Positions 23,253-34,456 of a stretch of DNA of 64,000 nt are shown in pieces. Below the pieces are notes generated by a model that was given only the letters and a program-made list of their open reading frames with translations, had not been told where the DNA came from and ran no database searches. Position 1 is the stretch's first letter; every line of letters begins with the position of its first letter. The DNA comes from Siphonodentalium dalli (Eukaryota > Mollusca > Scaphopoda > Gadilida > Siphonodentaliidae): NCBI GenBank assembly GCA_032622095.1, contig CP136066.1:147219559-147283558 (forward strand), written 5' to 3'. Position numbers and translations under genes: made by a program.

Positions 23253-26200
23253 CAGCTATGCTCTCAGTAAGCGACCTGTTTAACGAGGTTATGGGCCGGT
23301 ACTTACCGCGGTGATACCACCAAACTACCGCGGTTATCATTCTGTACCGCGACGGAGGGCGGTTGACCCGCGGTACTGGTACGGTATTTTTACCGTTGGT
23401 TACCGCAGGTCACCGCGTTATTGGTGTTTGTTACCGCCATACACCGCGTTATAATTTTCGTATCAAATTACCGCTAACGGCCCTCCACCGCGGAGAGAAC
23501 ACGACTGAAACAAGGCGTCACAACCGTAGGTAAATGATTATGAATAACTTTTGTATTGAATGAATACCTGTAAGCTGCACGTAATTATGTATACGTAATG
23601 AATATAAATGAATAATAATGCAATCGGATTACATATGAACATCTCGGGTTTACATGTAACATATTACAAATGTACACGTACATCACGTTTAATCACGTCG
23701 GCGGTTTTTGAACTCAGCTATAGTTGCTTACGGCGACTGGATTACGTAAAACACCGTGGAGTAATAGTTTTGTTGTTAGCATCTATCTTACATATCGTCA
23801 AATGATTTACGCACCCGATTCCTGTATCGGTTTCCACTCATGCGGAATTTTTTGGTTTGTTTGTGTTTCCGAAATCTAAATTTCTTATAAAATGGGAAAT
23901 GTAAATCCTCCATTTATCTGAATTTGGTCGAAACCAGCGGGGACGGTGCATTAATAACACTGAGTCCGATTTTAGTCTTAGAGGCCAGGGCGGCGATCAT
24001 TGCAGAAATATTCATATTCGTTCAAATCTATAGTTTTGTTCATATGCCAAACATAATCGGCGAGTAAATAGTATATTGTCGCCAAGACGTATGATTGTAC
24101 GCATGCGTGAAATAGTAAAGCAATTTACAAACATTTCCGCATGAAGATTTCTTGTCGGTGGGAATAAAATGTATAACTAAGAAAGCGTGGCACATGTCAT
24201 GCAGCAAAGTAAAGTTGTTATCATCACCAATGTGCGCGACAAAAGACACACGCAAAACTCCAAACATTGAAAGACACAACGTTGTCAAATCAGTCTTTGA
24301 TTTTGTTACATGAACATTCATTGAGCTCACGAGTGCGTGTCGGGCGGCATCGTTTGATGTGAAATTGCAACTTTTGGCGAGGGCGTGCACTTGTAGTTCT
24401 CGGTGGGTCGCAGTATAAATTAGATCACATACCGGTATTCCTATCTAATCGTTATTCGGAAAAAAACATGCATGGTGTTGGAAAGTTGACCTCTAAATAT
24501 GTTTGTTTGGTTATATACAGAGGTTGACATTGTAACATAATTATTTCAAGTGATCGAATTCGGTGTGTTTTAGTCCTTGTTAGTTTATTCCCGATATGGT
24601 AGCAATAAAGAGCGTTTGTCTCACTTTTGTGCGACAAATATTTATAAATAGCTATTACGTGCACAACATTTTAAAGATCGAATGAGACTTGTCTGTTTAA
24701 AGCCACGTGGCGGTTCGCACATAATATTATTCGCAATACCAAAATAGATCGATAAATATCTGAACTACCTTCTGCGAGCATTATGTAAGCCAAACGGACG
24801 CATTGAAGTAATGGAAATACAAGCAGGGTTGGTGATTTTTTTGATTTAAATCAGATTTATTTGATTTAAATCGATTTTTTTTGATTTGTTTCTTCTAATT
24901 GGTATGAAAATATGCAATTGTGCAATGTCTTTGATAAATGAAGGTTCTAAAAGGTGTTGCTTATTATATCCAAGGCTGGATTAATCAAAATTCTATTATC
25001 ATTTATTATTTTTTGTATAACTACCTGTATCGAGCACAAATATCATGGCAGAACAGATATAGTGGCAATGTACTTTAATTATGCATACACTTAGGTCCAT
25101 TGAGTTCCAATGTTGTGATATCTGGATAGGTAAACCTGTGCTTAAAAATTTACTAATAAATTTAGTAAATTTTAGCTGAGAACTGAATATATTATCAATC
25201 GCCTTTGCTCCTTGGTGACTTGAAGACATACATGTAATCACACCATATATCAAGTATGGACATTAGACAACTAGAGTAGTTTAGATGGCAGAGTATATGG
25301 TAGAATTACTTGGTTGGCATTTGCATGTATGGCAATCAGAAAAGGAAAGGAAATTTAATGCATGTAGTGCAATGAGGAGTGCTGAATCTGATTGTAGTTA
25401 CAAATAACCGGAACAGGCCGTTGCTGGAGCAGTAATCACAGAACCATGCAGAATGCCTGTTTCTATAGGCCGGACAATTACTGCACAATTTCATATCTAT
25501 TATCCAATTTTGTATATTGTTTAATCATAATCATGTAGTTTACAAAAAAACTTGTTAGATATTGAAAATTCTTGACATATGCAACCATTTCAAAAAATTT
25601 GATTTAAATCAATGATTTTTTTGAAAAAAATCATTGATTTAAATCGCTTGATTTAAATCAGCCAACCCTGAATACAAGTGTCCAAAACACAAACAGCCAT
25701 TCGCGCTGTTTTACTAATAGAAACCATCAACAAAACACAAATATTTATTTCATCCATTGAGGCCAGTTATAAAAAGACATGACGACATCTTAAGTGTCCC
25801 GTGTCCTATATTAACAGAGTCTATACCAGCTGGAGTATGACGTAATCAGTGACACATGCTTTTGCACAGAATGTATTTGTTTTCCCTGGATATACAGCAG
25901 TTCCACTTTGTGTCTTTTATTGCTAAGACAATATAATTCCCTTTATACGAACAAATGGTGTTTGTGATTTGAAGTTAATGAATGTCAATAAAGTTAACAA
26001 CTATATTTATTCTGGGAACTATTTAAATATTATAGTTATGGTTCAATTTAGGGATCACGTACATCTGAACATTGATATAAACTGTAGATACGGGATTTAT
26101 CGAGCTGTATAAAATGGCCGAAATCATTTGTTCCCTTCTCGATAACCAACACTGATTACAAATAGTGTCATTTATGGGAATTTTTGGCAATAAAACGAGA

Positions 26201-26680
26201 CGAGAAATGTTATTGTAATATTTTAATATTCACATTAATTGAAAAATGACTTTCTCAAAGTAACTTATACTTACCTTTACTTAATCTGGAAGCCCGTTAT
26301 AATGGGCATATTTCCCGATACTCGGCTTTCATCTATTTCAATATTTTAATAATAGACTTCACGGTACACAATCATGGACGGAGATCGTGAGAACGGCCGT
26401 CCTATTTTGGAAGATTGACGGTCAGCCATCGAATCCCATCATTAACCTCGTTACAAAAATGCTACCGCGTAGCGGTAATGTCACCGCGTTTGTGCGATGT
26501 ATTACCGCGCTACCAACATTCGTTACCGCTGGTAGTGCGGTGGTACCGTGAACGTCGCGGTTGTACCGTGGTACGCGCGTGGTAGTGCAACCGCGAATCG
26601 GCGGTATGTCGCGGTATTGCACCGCGGTATTAACGCATGTACACCTCGTTAAAACAGGTCGCTTAATTTGAGCAGTGCTG
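23253..26680. mobile_element. CCGCGG-rich DNA element, TA target site
   Basis: Imperfect 28-bp terminal inverted repeats (CAGCTATGCTC...TAAGCGACCTG and complement) flanked by TA on each side. The subterminal 200 bp on both sides are packed with TACCGCGGT-type motifs. An empty paralogous site lies inverted at 29440-29610: its two halves match the flanks 23150-23250 and 26683-26775. Length is 3,428 bp including an 847-bp hAT insertion. Open frames inside, such as 24040-24390 minus, match nothing I know. Confidence 0.75.
24824..25670. mobile_element. hAT-like non-autonomous element, GATTTAAATCA-rich
   Basis: Perfect 8-bp duplication AATACAAG at 24816-24823 and 25671-25678. Ends CAGGGTTGG / CCAACCCTG. 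Several GATTTAAATCA motifs lie within 60 bp of each end. No transposase frame in 847 bp. It lies inside the CCGCGG-rich element and is therefore younger. Confidence 0.9.
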
Positions 26681-27554
26681 TATATCATTGTAAATGAGTG
26701 CAATATGGCATTTTATTTAAACTATAGCTAACAGTATGTCTTTTATGGTATTCTAATGTTGAATTGCATTTTTGTTTGAAATTTATTTTAATAAGTAAGG
26801 TTATAGAGCATAGTTCTTTACCAGAATCAATTGAGTCGAAGACGAGATTTATTCTAGTAAAGAACTATCCGCATGCTCTGACCGACTTAGAGCACAATTG
26901 ACCACACACCATGGGATTAGCTGGAAATTGCTGCTGAGCATGTGTTGACCCCGACACACAACATATGCCCTTCCCAACTTTGAACATGCCTTGGAAATTG
27001 GTGCTCTTTAACAAAAAACAGGTAACGATTGTGCTCTAATCAACAGAAATGTACAGATTGAACAAAACACGTTTTCAAATTATTTTATCTCAAGATTTAA
27101 CAGCTGATCTGATTTAAGTGACCAAGCTATGGAACATGCTAAACACTTTTACTAAATGGAATGACCAGCTGCTTGCTTCATGCAGCAACCACATGTATGG
27201 AGTATGGACATGCAGTCCAACAGTCTCATGAAAATTAAATGGGCTCTGCACTAGTAACATCTGGGCTCCTGGGACCCATTAATATTTACAAATGCAACAC
27301 AAATGAAAAATACATAGTAGCTTTCCTCAAACAGATTATAACCTGACATCATAGTGTTAGAATCCGTGTACATGTATATGTAGGCATGGCCATAGAATGT
27401 TTTTTTGAAATACTGCAGAGTGCAGACCATAAATTTCACTACAATATAGTTACTGCATGAACATCACACTCCTAAAGCGACTGACACGCATACATGTACC
27501 TGCAGGGTGCACAATATTTGATATGTAAAGTACCGGTATATATATATATATAGA
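26681..27554. other. Right part of repeat R, then nothing recognised
   Basis: 26683-26775 is the right flank of the CCGCGG element insertion and matches 29440-29525 inverted. The remainder shows no exon or clear repeat. Confidence 0.5.
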
Positions 27555-27694
27555 GGATATCCACACTTTTTCAGTGGGTATGGGTTATATCTCATGAGTG
27601 ATGACAAAACATTGAATTTCCACGAGTGGAAATTCAAATGTTTTGTTATCACGAATGAGATTTAACCCATATCCACTGAAAAAGTGTGGATATT
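27555..27694. repeat. 140-bp palindrome
   Basis: Arms of about 68 bp (GGATATCCACACTTTTTCAG, then GTGGGTATGGGTTATATCTC and complements) with apex TCCACGAGTGGAA. The following 27695-27842 forms a weaker hairpin (ACTTGCCTATGG and CATGGGCAAGTATAT). Probably a miniature inverted-repeat element. Confidence 0.75.
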
Positions 27695-27977
27695 CTGTTT
27701 ATTATATACTTTAGTTACTTGCCTATGGCCCCCAATGAGTGTCAATACATCAGAAATTTCAAGCTGATATCACTCACTAGTGGGATATCACTTATATCTC
27801 ACTGCTAAAACCTTATAATTCATGGGCAAGTATATAATACACGTTATTCTCATATATGGACATACATGTACATGTTCGCTTATATATATATATCTCCTGT
27901 GCCTATAACATCAAACCAAACCGTTTACAGTACTTTTACTGACATTTTTGGAGTGGCACATATACATACATAAAAAA

Positions 27978-28090
27978 ATGGATTTGTCAATACGGCACTC
28001 GTGCTGTCGCGTCAGGATAGAACGAGAGGCGCTTGCGCCTCGAGTTCTATCCTTCCGCGACAGCACGAGTGCCGTATCGACAAACCCATT
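27978..28090. repeat. 113-bp GC-rich palindrome
   Basis: Arms of 50-55 bp containing ACGGCACTCGTGCTGTCGCG and complement, with apex GAGGCGCTTGCGCCTC. Surrounded by TTATTACACGC (28115) and GCGTGTAATAAA (28363), which are inverted to each other and may be the ends of a larger element. Confidence 0.75.
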
Positions 28091-28099
28091 TACACATTG

Positions 28100-29439
28100 T
28101 GTCGTTCTGTGTTTATTACACGCTTCGCGTCCTAGAATCCGTGCATTAAAAATACAGGATTAGACTGGATTAGAAGGTTTATTTAGGCTCATACAGGGCG
28201 TGTTTGTCATGTGTGATGATTCTTTTATTTAAATAGTTCCAGTTTCGTGGTTGAGGCGAACGTCATTTACGTCATTTTACGTCAACGAGATGCGTATGGA
28301 ACGTACGTTGCATACGGATTTGTGAATATGGAACAGCAATAACACTCTACTTCTAGGAACAAGCGTGTAATAAAAGTCAATATAAAGGGATGAAATGAAA
28401 AATAAAATTGTGCAAATATAATGGAGATCTGTATTGCATAACAACATCCACAGATCTACAAAAACATCTGACAAAATATGGTGGATGGCTATTTGTGATT
28501 AGTCACTGACTTCCATGTCTTGTATGTGTTTTTCTCATGGCCAGTCTGGTATCATAAAACGAAGTTTTTCTGGGTCAGCAAACAGTTTCAAATGGGGTGT
28601 ACTTTATAAAATTTAACAGCATTAAATAGTCATTGGTAATGTGATAATTTTCCCTTGATAAGTTGAAACATGAGAGAGTATTGCATAGCATGGCTACCTG
28701 CAGAATGTAGATTTGTCTGGTATGAATTTATATCTGCATATCAACTGATGCTTGTATTTTTCTTCTAACTCACTCTGAACTCACAATGCAACAGGATTGC
28801 GTTCTGAATTTCAAGCCCATAATGCTAGACACTTTAGAATCAAGCTTGCCAAATAAGTTTACATGAACCTCACATGAAATCACTCAGTTGAACACAAGGA
28901 ACGATGGTCAAGTTGGAAAATATTCTGTATGTATGGAAGCCCTATATTTTTAATGTGTAGATTTATTATAACTGGACTAAAGCGCTTATAAAATAATCTG
29001 AAGGATTATTTTCAGTCTTTATTACTGGATATCACACCAATAGACATGCATTTATTAGTTTTGAACAGGACAATATCTTTTAATATTACTGCAACTGCGT
29101 TCTTTCTTATGACTTGTTTTCGTACAAACTCCCAAATTTGAACCAGAAACAATTTAGGGCAAATATACATCTACATGTACATATACATATATGTTCAAAT
29201 TCATAAAAAAAACATTAAAGCAGGATATAAATATAGGCGATCATGCCAGGCTAGCCATTATTTGTTCTAAAATAATGTAAGTGTTAGGGAAATTGTAGAA
29301 CCTTTATTCAAAATGGCGGTGCAGTCAATCAAAATTGCTGTGGGACTGATAAAGACACAACCTGCTCAACTACCGAATCATACTGATTGATCGAATTGTA
29401 GTAACTCAACATTTACTAAACCTACTTGTGGGCTGAGTA
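28100..29439. other. No gene recognised
   Basis: Apart from the inverted ACACGC/GCGTGT pair, no exon, repeat or structured element is evident. Confidence 0.45.
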
Positions 29440-29610
29440 TAATTCAATTCAACATTAGAATACCATAAAAACATCCTGTTCTCCCATAAGTTTAAAGAAA
29501 ATAACACATTGAACTCATTTATATTGATAATGTGATATATGTCATCCCATTTATATCCATTTTGGCAGCCATCTCACATCAAATCTAGATAACAAAGGAT
29601 GAACTACTCA
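29440..29610 (-). repeat. Dispersed repeat R, empty-site copy
   Basis: Inverted copy of 23150-23250 joined directly to 26683-26775, without the 3.4-kb element (for example ATGGTATTCTAATGTTGAATT on one side, GGGATGACATATATCAC on the other). Confidence 0.75.
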
Positions 29611-30117
29611 AAACTACATTCAAATTATATCACTAAGTAACCTTTTTGCAGGAGTTTTAGGTTACTGATCAAATACCTTGGTTTAAACAATATTTATTCC
29701 ATGAATACAACAAAAATTACAATACATCAGAATATAACATCATGGACCGGATTCGACATCAAGCGTGTGTGCTTATGTGAGTCGTTTCCGGGAATCAGTT
29801 TTATCCACCCCACCCATATAATATTGTGTCGTATGATATACTATCCTTAATCAAGATTTTACTGTCGTTCCATGTAGCCGATTATCACTCTCGCGAGGTG
29901 GGGTGGGTATAGGTAATGGCATTGTGTAATTGTGTATAGGCATGAAGAACAAATTAATGTTTATAGATAATGATGGTGTATCTCTTCCCTATGGTTCTGT
30001 ATATATACAGATATGTACATGTAGAATAAACTTTGTGTCGCAAAAGCGTCCAACATATATCTTTTCACTGGCACTTCTTTCCACTTCTTTTCATTAACGT
30101 GTTATTATATATGGTAC

Positions 30118-31077
30118 TAGCCGATGAGCCCGACGTTGTCCGGGCTATTCAAAAACCAAATTTCAAGTCGATAGCTCTACCCAGCCCGACGTTGTCCGGG
30201 CTATTCAAAAACCAAATTTAAAGTCGATAGCTCCACCTGTTTCCGAGATCTGGTCTGCGCATGTGCGAAGCTGGCGTCGCACGAGCTCGGCGACCCGATA
30301 AAATTGGTATCCGGGGCAAGATACATTCACATAGCAAATTTCAAGTAGATAGCTCCACCCGTTTCCGAGATCTGGTCTGCGCATGCGCGAAGCTGGCGTC
30401 GCACGGGCTCGGCAACCCGATAAAATTCGTATCCGGGGCAAGATACATTCACATAGCAAATTTCAAGTCGATAGCTCCACCCGTTTCCGAGATATTGTCT
30501 GCGCATGCGCTGCACGGGCGCCGCACGGTCTCGCCAATACGACAACGTCGACCGCCTGGTCAAACTACACACACGTACCAAGTTTCGTCCCGACGTTGTC
30601 CGGGCTATTCAAAAACCAAATTTCAAGTCGATAGCTCCACCCGTTTCCGAGATCTGGTCTGCGCATGCGCGAAGCTGGCATCGCACGGGCTCGGCTACCC
30701 GATAAAATTTGTATCCGGGGCAAGATACATTCACATACCAAATTTCAAGTCGATAGCTCCACCCGTTTCCGAGATCTCGTCTGCGCATGCGCGAAGCTGG
30801 CATCGCACGGGCTCGGCGACCCGATAAAATTCGTATCCGGGGCAAGATACATTCACATAGCAAATTTTAAGTCGATAGCTCCACCCGTTTCCGAGATCTG
30901 GTCTGCGCATGCGCGAAGCGGGCGATGCACGGGCTCGCCAATACGACAACGTCCACCGCCTGGTCAAACTACACACACGTACCAAGTTTCGTCCCGATCG
31001 GTCGAGAATCGTAGATTTGTATAAATGACGACAGACAAACAGACAGACAGAGGTCTTCAAAATATATATGAGATATA
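30118..31077. repeat. 122-bp tandem array, locus 2 (recombined)
   Basis: Same head, unit and tail as 11156-11789, but the head motif CCCGACGTTGTCCGGGCTAT occurs three times (about 30128, 30184, 30590). A truncated head precedes one array, and that array's tail is cut at CCCGA and fused to a new head and second array. Long open frames here (such as 30261-30827) are a by-product of the unit. Confidence 0.85.
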
Positions 31078-31721
31078 TTAAATAGATATATAAGTGAGAT
31101 ATAAGAGGGTCTTTTGAGTCTATTTTAAAGGAAATAATAATAACGCATCATGTTCGAAATGCTGCTGACAATGTTGATGGGAAGATAGATCATCAGTAAT
31201 GGTAATATGGTATAACTTAAGTTAAGGATAGGAAAGAAGTGAGCTTAGAGTAGTAGATTGGGTTATGTCAGATAGGGTTTAGGGGTTTTAGAATGATTTT
31301 TTAGTGTTTTTAAATGACTCGGTGACCTCGTACCAACAGACTGTACGGCATTGATACTCGCGCGAGTTATTGCTAAGTATTCATTCGTTCTTTTAAGTCT
31401 GACATTGTTATGTCATGTAACATGGCGATATACAGGCTTAGTTGGCGAAACGCTTTGTACTGGAGATGTATTTCTGTTCTTCTCTGAAAATGTTTGCGTT
31501 GGTTTTGGGTGTTAATTCGGGGCATCCATAAAGAAGCTTATGCGTTGTCAGATTGCAGATATCATTTAGTGACTGGAGAAGTGAGTTTCTTTCAGATGTA
31601 TATCTATTGCAATTCATTGGTAATGGTCGTTTGTGTATTTGTGATAATTTAAATCACTGCAGTTGAGTCTGAGGCGGGCGTGGTTAATTTGTGTTTTCCT
31701 GGTAATAGCTTCATAGTAATG
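31078..31721 (-). other. Probable 3' untranslated region of the LINE, or plain intron
   Basis: Lies directly downstream, on the minus strand, of the decayed reverse transcriptase. No frame, poly(A) tail or tandem tail is clear, so the element's 3' end is not fixed. Confidence 0.3.
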
Positions 31722-33000
31722 TCAGGGTACTCCCTCTCTAGTACAGTTTATGGACTTTGTGAATGATGCAAGGCACTCGTAATTTATTGTGTTCGGGTCG
31801 AGTTTATTCCAGAGGTCTATTGTTGAGGGGATGAAATATTTTTTGAAGGAAGTGGAATCGAACTTCGGGGTTCTGAGGGAATTAGCCTGTCGGGTGTTAA
31901 CATTTGTTATTTCAACGTTTGTTGGGGGTATTAGATTTCGCAGATAAGGTGGGGCTTTGCCGGACATCATTTTGTAAAAGAGACGGAGCTTGAAACGTTT
32001 CTGCCGTACGGCGAGGAGTTCCCATCCGGTTATCGTGAGGAGAGATTTGTTACTGGCAGATCGGGTTGCACCTGTTACACTACGAGCTGCTTCATATTGA
32101 ACCTTTTCTATGTCACCGCTTTCCTCTTTGGTGCAAACATCCCAGACAACACAAGCGTATTCTAATACAGTGCGCACCAGGGTAAAGTAGCATCTTTCTA
32201 ATGATGCTCTATCCAACGAGAAACGATGTTTTCTGATGAGGGCTATTCTTTTCCATGCTGAGCTTAATAAATTATCTATGTGTGGCTTCCATTTTCCGTC
32301 GATACTTAAAACAACCCCAAGATGTGTATGCAGTTTTGCTTCCGTGATGGGTTCATTATTCATTTAAAGGGTTGGGTGGTCGATTAGATTTCTCTTCCTA
32401 GTGCAAGTTAACGCTTCAGTTTTTGAGACATTAAATTTTACGAGCCATTTGTTTGACCAGGATTTAAGTCGTTTAACATCATGTTGTAATCTTAGTGCAC
32501 AAACAGTCGGATCTTCTATCGAAAGAGATATAGATGTATCGTCAGCGAAGAGGCGGATATTACATGATATGTCGTTATTAAACAATGTCGTTAATAAAAA
32601 CAAGGAACTCCAGCTGTAATGGTTCCCCAGTTTGAGGCTTCGGATCCCAGAACTACAAGTTGTTGTCTTCCACGGAGGTATGATCCGAACCACTTTAATT
32701 GATTGTCGCGGATACCCACCGCGCATAGCTTATATAATAAGCCATCGTGCCACACTTTGTCAAATGCCTTGCTGATGTCGAAGAATAGTAGGCAGGAGTC
32801 ACATTCATCATCTAGTGATTTCACCAAGTGATGGTATATGTCGCATAACTGATATGATGTTGAATCTGCTGGTACAAATCCCGACGGTTAGGATATTATT
32901 TGACTGGAGATAAGACATTAAATGCTTTGCAACACACTTTTCAAAAACCTTTCCAAAAACTCCAAATACCTTATAACTGATGATTTCCTCAACATCTTTG
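31722..33000 (-). pseudogene. Decayed non-LTR retrotransposon reverse transcriptase
   Basis: Minus-strand fragments in order: GKVFEKCVAKHLMSYLQSNN (about 32960), a frameshift, then the palm motif FFDISKAFDKVWHDGLLYKL with WFGSYLRGRQQLVVLGSE, GTITAGVP, a break, VFINDIV in another frame, LFADDT (catalytic Asp pair intact), WLVKFNVSKTEAL, an in-frame stop at 32364-32366, then the thumb and C-terminal region (HLGVVLSIDGKWKPHIDNLL; RTVLEYACVVWD; GKAPPYLRNLIPP). After GVP the expected QGSVLGPLLF block is missing. Non-LTR elements of the Jockey/CR1 group have this layout. It lacks an endonuclease and could not be active. Confidence 0.88.
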
Positions 33001-33010
33001 TTATTTGGAA

Positions 33011-33410
33011 AATGTCTGTGAGTGGCAGCACAAAGGTGCTGATCCTTTAAAGATGAAAATATTTCTATAGGTAATACAATTTTAATATTCTTGACTTGGC
33101 TAAATTTTTGCAAATTTGTAGTCGGCCATTTTTGATTTTCAGGGTCAAGAGCTCCTTGAAGGTCAATCCCGTCCGATAATGGTACAGAAAATATCAGAAA
33201 TGATACCTGTATGTGGCACTGATGCATATAGGTCAATAAAATTATAATTGGGGGCTCATCTTTGAGATAAAAGTGCTGAACCCCAAAATTGGGGTTCAGG
33301 CCCTTAAAAATGGAATTTGGGCCCCTTTCATCGAAAAGTACTCTAGAATCAGCATCAAACAGATAGTGGTTGGATATTCCCCAAGAGCCCAGTTGTGAGA
33401 CCGACTAATA
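33011..33410 (-). repeat. Dispersed repeat R, second copy
   Basis: Inverted, diverged copy of 22570-22990. It abuts the 5' side of the LINE fragment; the open frame that spans both (32808-33236) is a chance fusion. Confidence 0.65.
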
Positions 33411-33541
33411 ACCCATAAAAGGGAACTAATCCCAGAAACAGGTATAATAATGCACAAATTTGAGCTAATTTTATAGACTAGAACTTTAAATAAAGCAATT
33501 TAAGGTGTTTTTTTTATTAAATAACCTAAAATTTACTGTTT

Positions 33542-34450
33542 CAGTCCTTCGATTTTGAGGCGCGCAATTGCGCTTGCCCGCCTTGGCGCACGCGGATCTA
33601 AAAACCAGCGAGTTATTAAATGCGCACGCCGAAAAATTTAAATGCGCGCGTCGGAATTTGCAGCCAGTGAACGATATTTTAACAAACAGCACATCAATGG
33701 TTAAACGCCGACAAGACTATTCACCGTGTATCTTTCTCAGTAGCGATGACGTTGATTACGAACATAATAACAAAGATCAAAGCGGCCGCCGGCGTCTTTC
33801 TCACTCAATGATTGGGGTACACCTCGTCACAACTGCTGCACGTGCGAGTTCCCGCAAAAAACAGTGTCAATTCTTTGGCAGCCTCGTTTGATGTTTCGGC
33901 ATGCGGGATTCGCCGATTCATTTGAATATTATTGCCATAGATTAGGTTTTAAGTTTAACTGTACTTCGAAGCTATACTTCGAAGCCAGTATCTTTCGACT
34001 CGGAGAAAAACGAAAAATGGACATTGGAGCCTCCTCAAATACCGACTCTATCAAAACGAAAGAGAGCCCCGGTTGATTCGTCGGATTCCGGTGAATCTGA
34101 TTGTGGTAACGATTCCACTTCCGAGTTTGAAGTTTTAAGCGACTGCGAGTCTGGTGAGCATGCGCTCTCAGACGCGGAAGTGGACTCATTACCGTGATTA
34201 GATTCACCTGGATTGCCAGATAATCGGATTATTGTAGACTAGATATTGTACTACAATATAAACATATATGTTTTTATTTCTGTTTTCACTTTAAGTTGCC
34301 AAAGGCACACTTGGAATTACACGTGTGTATCATTATAATTGTGTTTGTCTTTATTCAGTAATCATTTCATCCATGTTAATTTGAATTGTGCTCCCGCAAA
34401 AGCTCCGAGCGATATATCGCGCACCTACGTTTTCCAAATTCGAAGGACTG
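33542..34450. mobile_element. hAT-like element with a short acidic open frame
   Basis: Ends CAGTCCTTCGA / TCGAAGGACTG with CTGTTT repeated on both sides (33536-33541, 34451-34456), a short duplication for hAT. GC-rich subterminal CGCGC motifs occur at both ends, in contrast to the AT-rich surroundings. No transposase domain in 909 bp. Confidence 0.65.
33951..34197 (+). pseudogene. Open frame of unknown origin inside the hAT-like element
   Basis: A frame open for about 80 codons to a TGA at 34195. It reads KPVSFDSEKNEKWTLEPPQI, then a basic LSKRKRAP, then an acidic Ser/Asp/Glu tail (VDSSDSGESDCGND; FEVLSDCESGEHALSDAE). There is no start codon in a good context. The basic-then-acidic composition looks like a real protein N-terminus or a captured exon. 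I do not recognise it. Confidence 0.35.
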
Positions 34451-34456
34451 CTGTTT

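Noticed and set aside
24040-24390. 116-residue minus-strand frame inside the CCGCGG-rich element
   Set aside because: No motif of any transposase I know, no splice context; kept only as part of the element description.
30261-30827. 188-residue open frame, and similar frames on both strands at 11243-11685 and 30205-31060
   Set aside because: All lie in the 122-bp tandem arrays; the repeated peptide simply reflects the unit lacking stops, and frames are open on both strands.
32808-33236. 142-residue minus-strand frame
   Set aside because: A chance fusion of dispersed repeat R with the frame-shifted LINE fragment.
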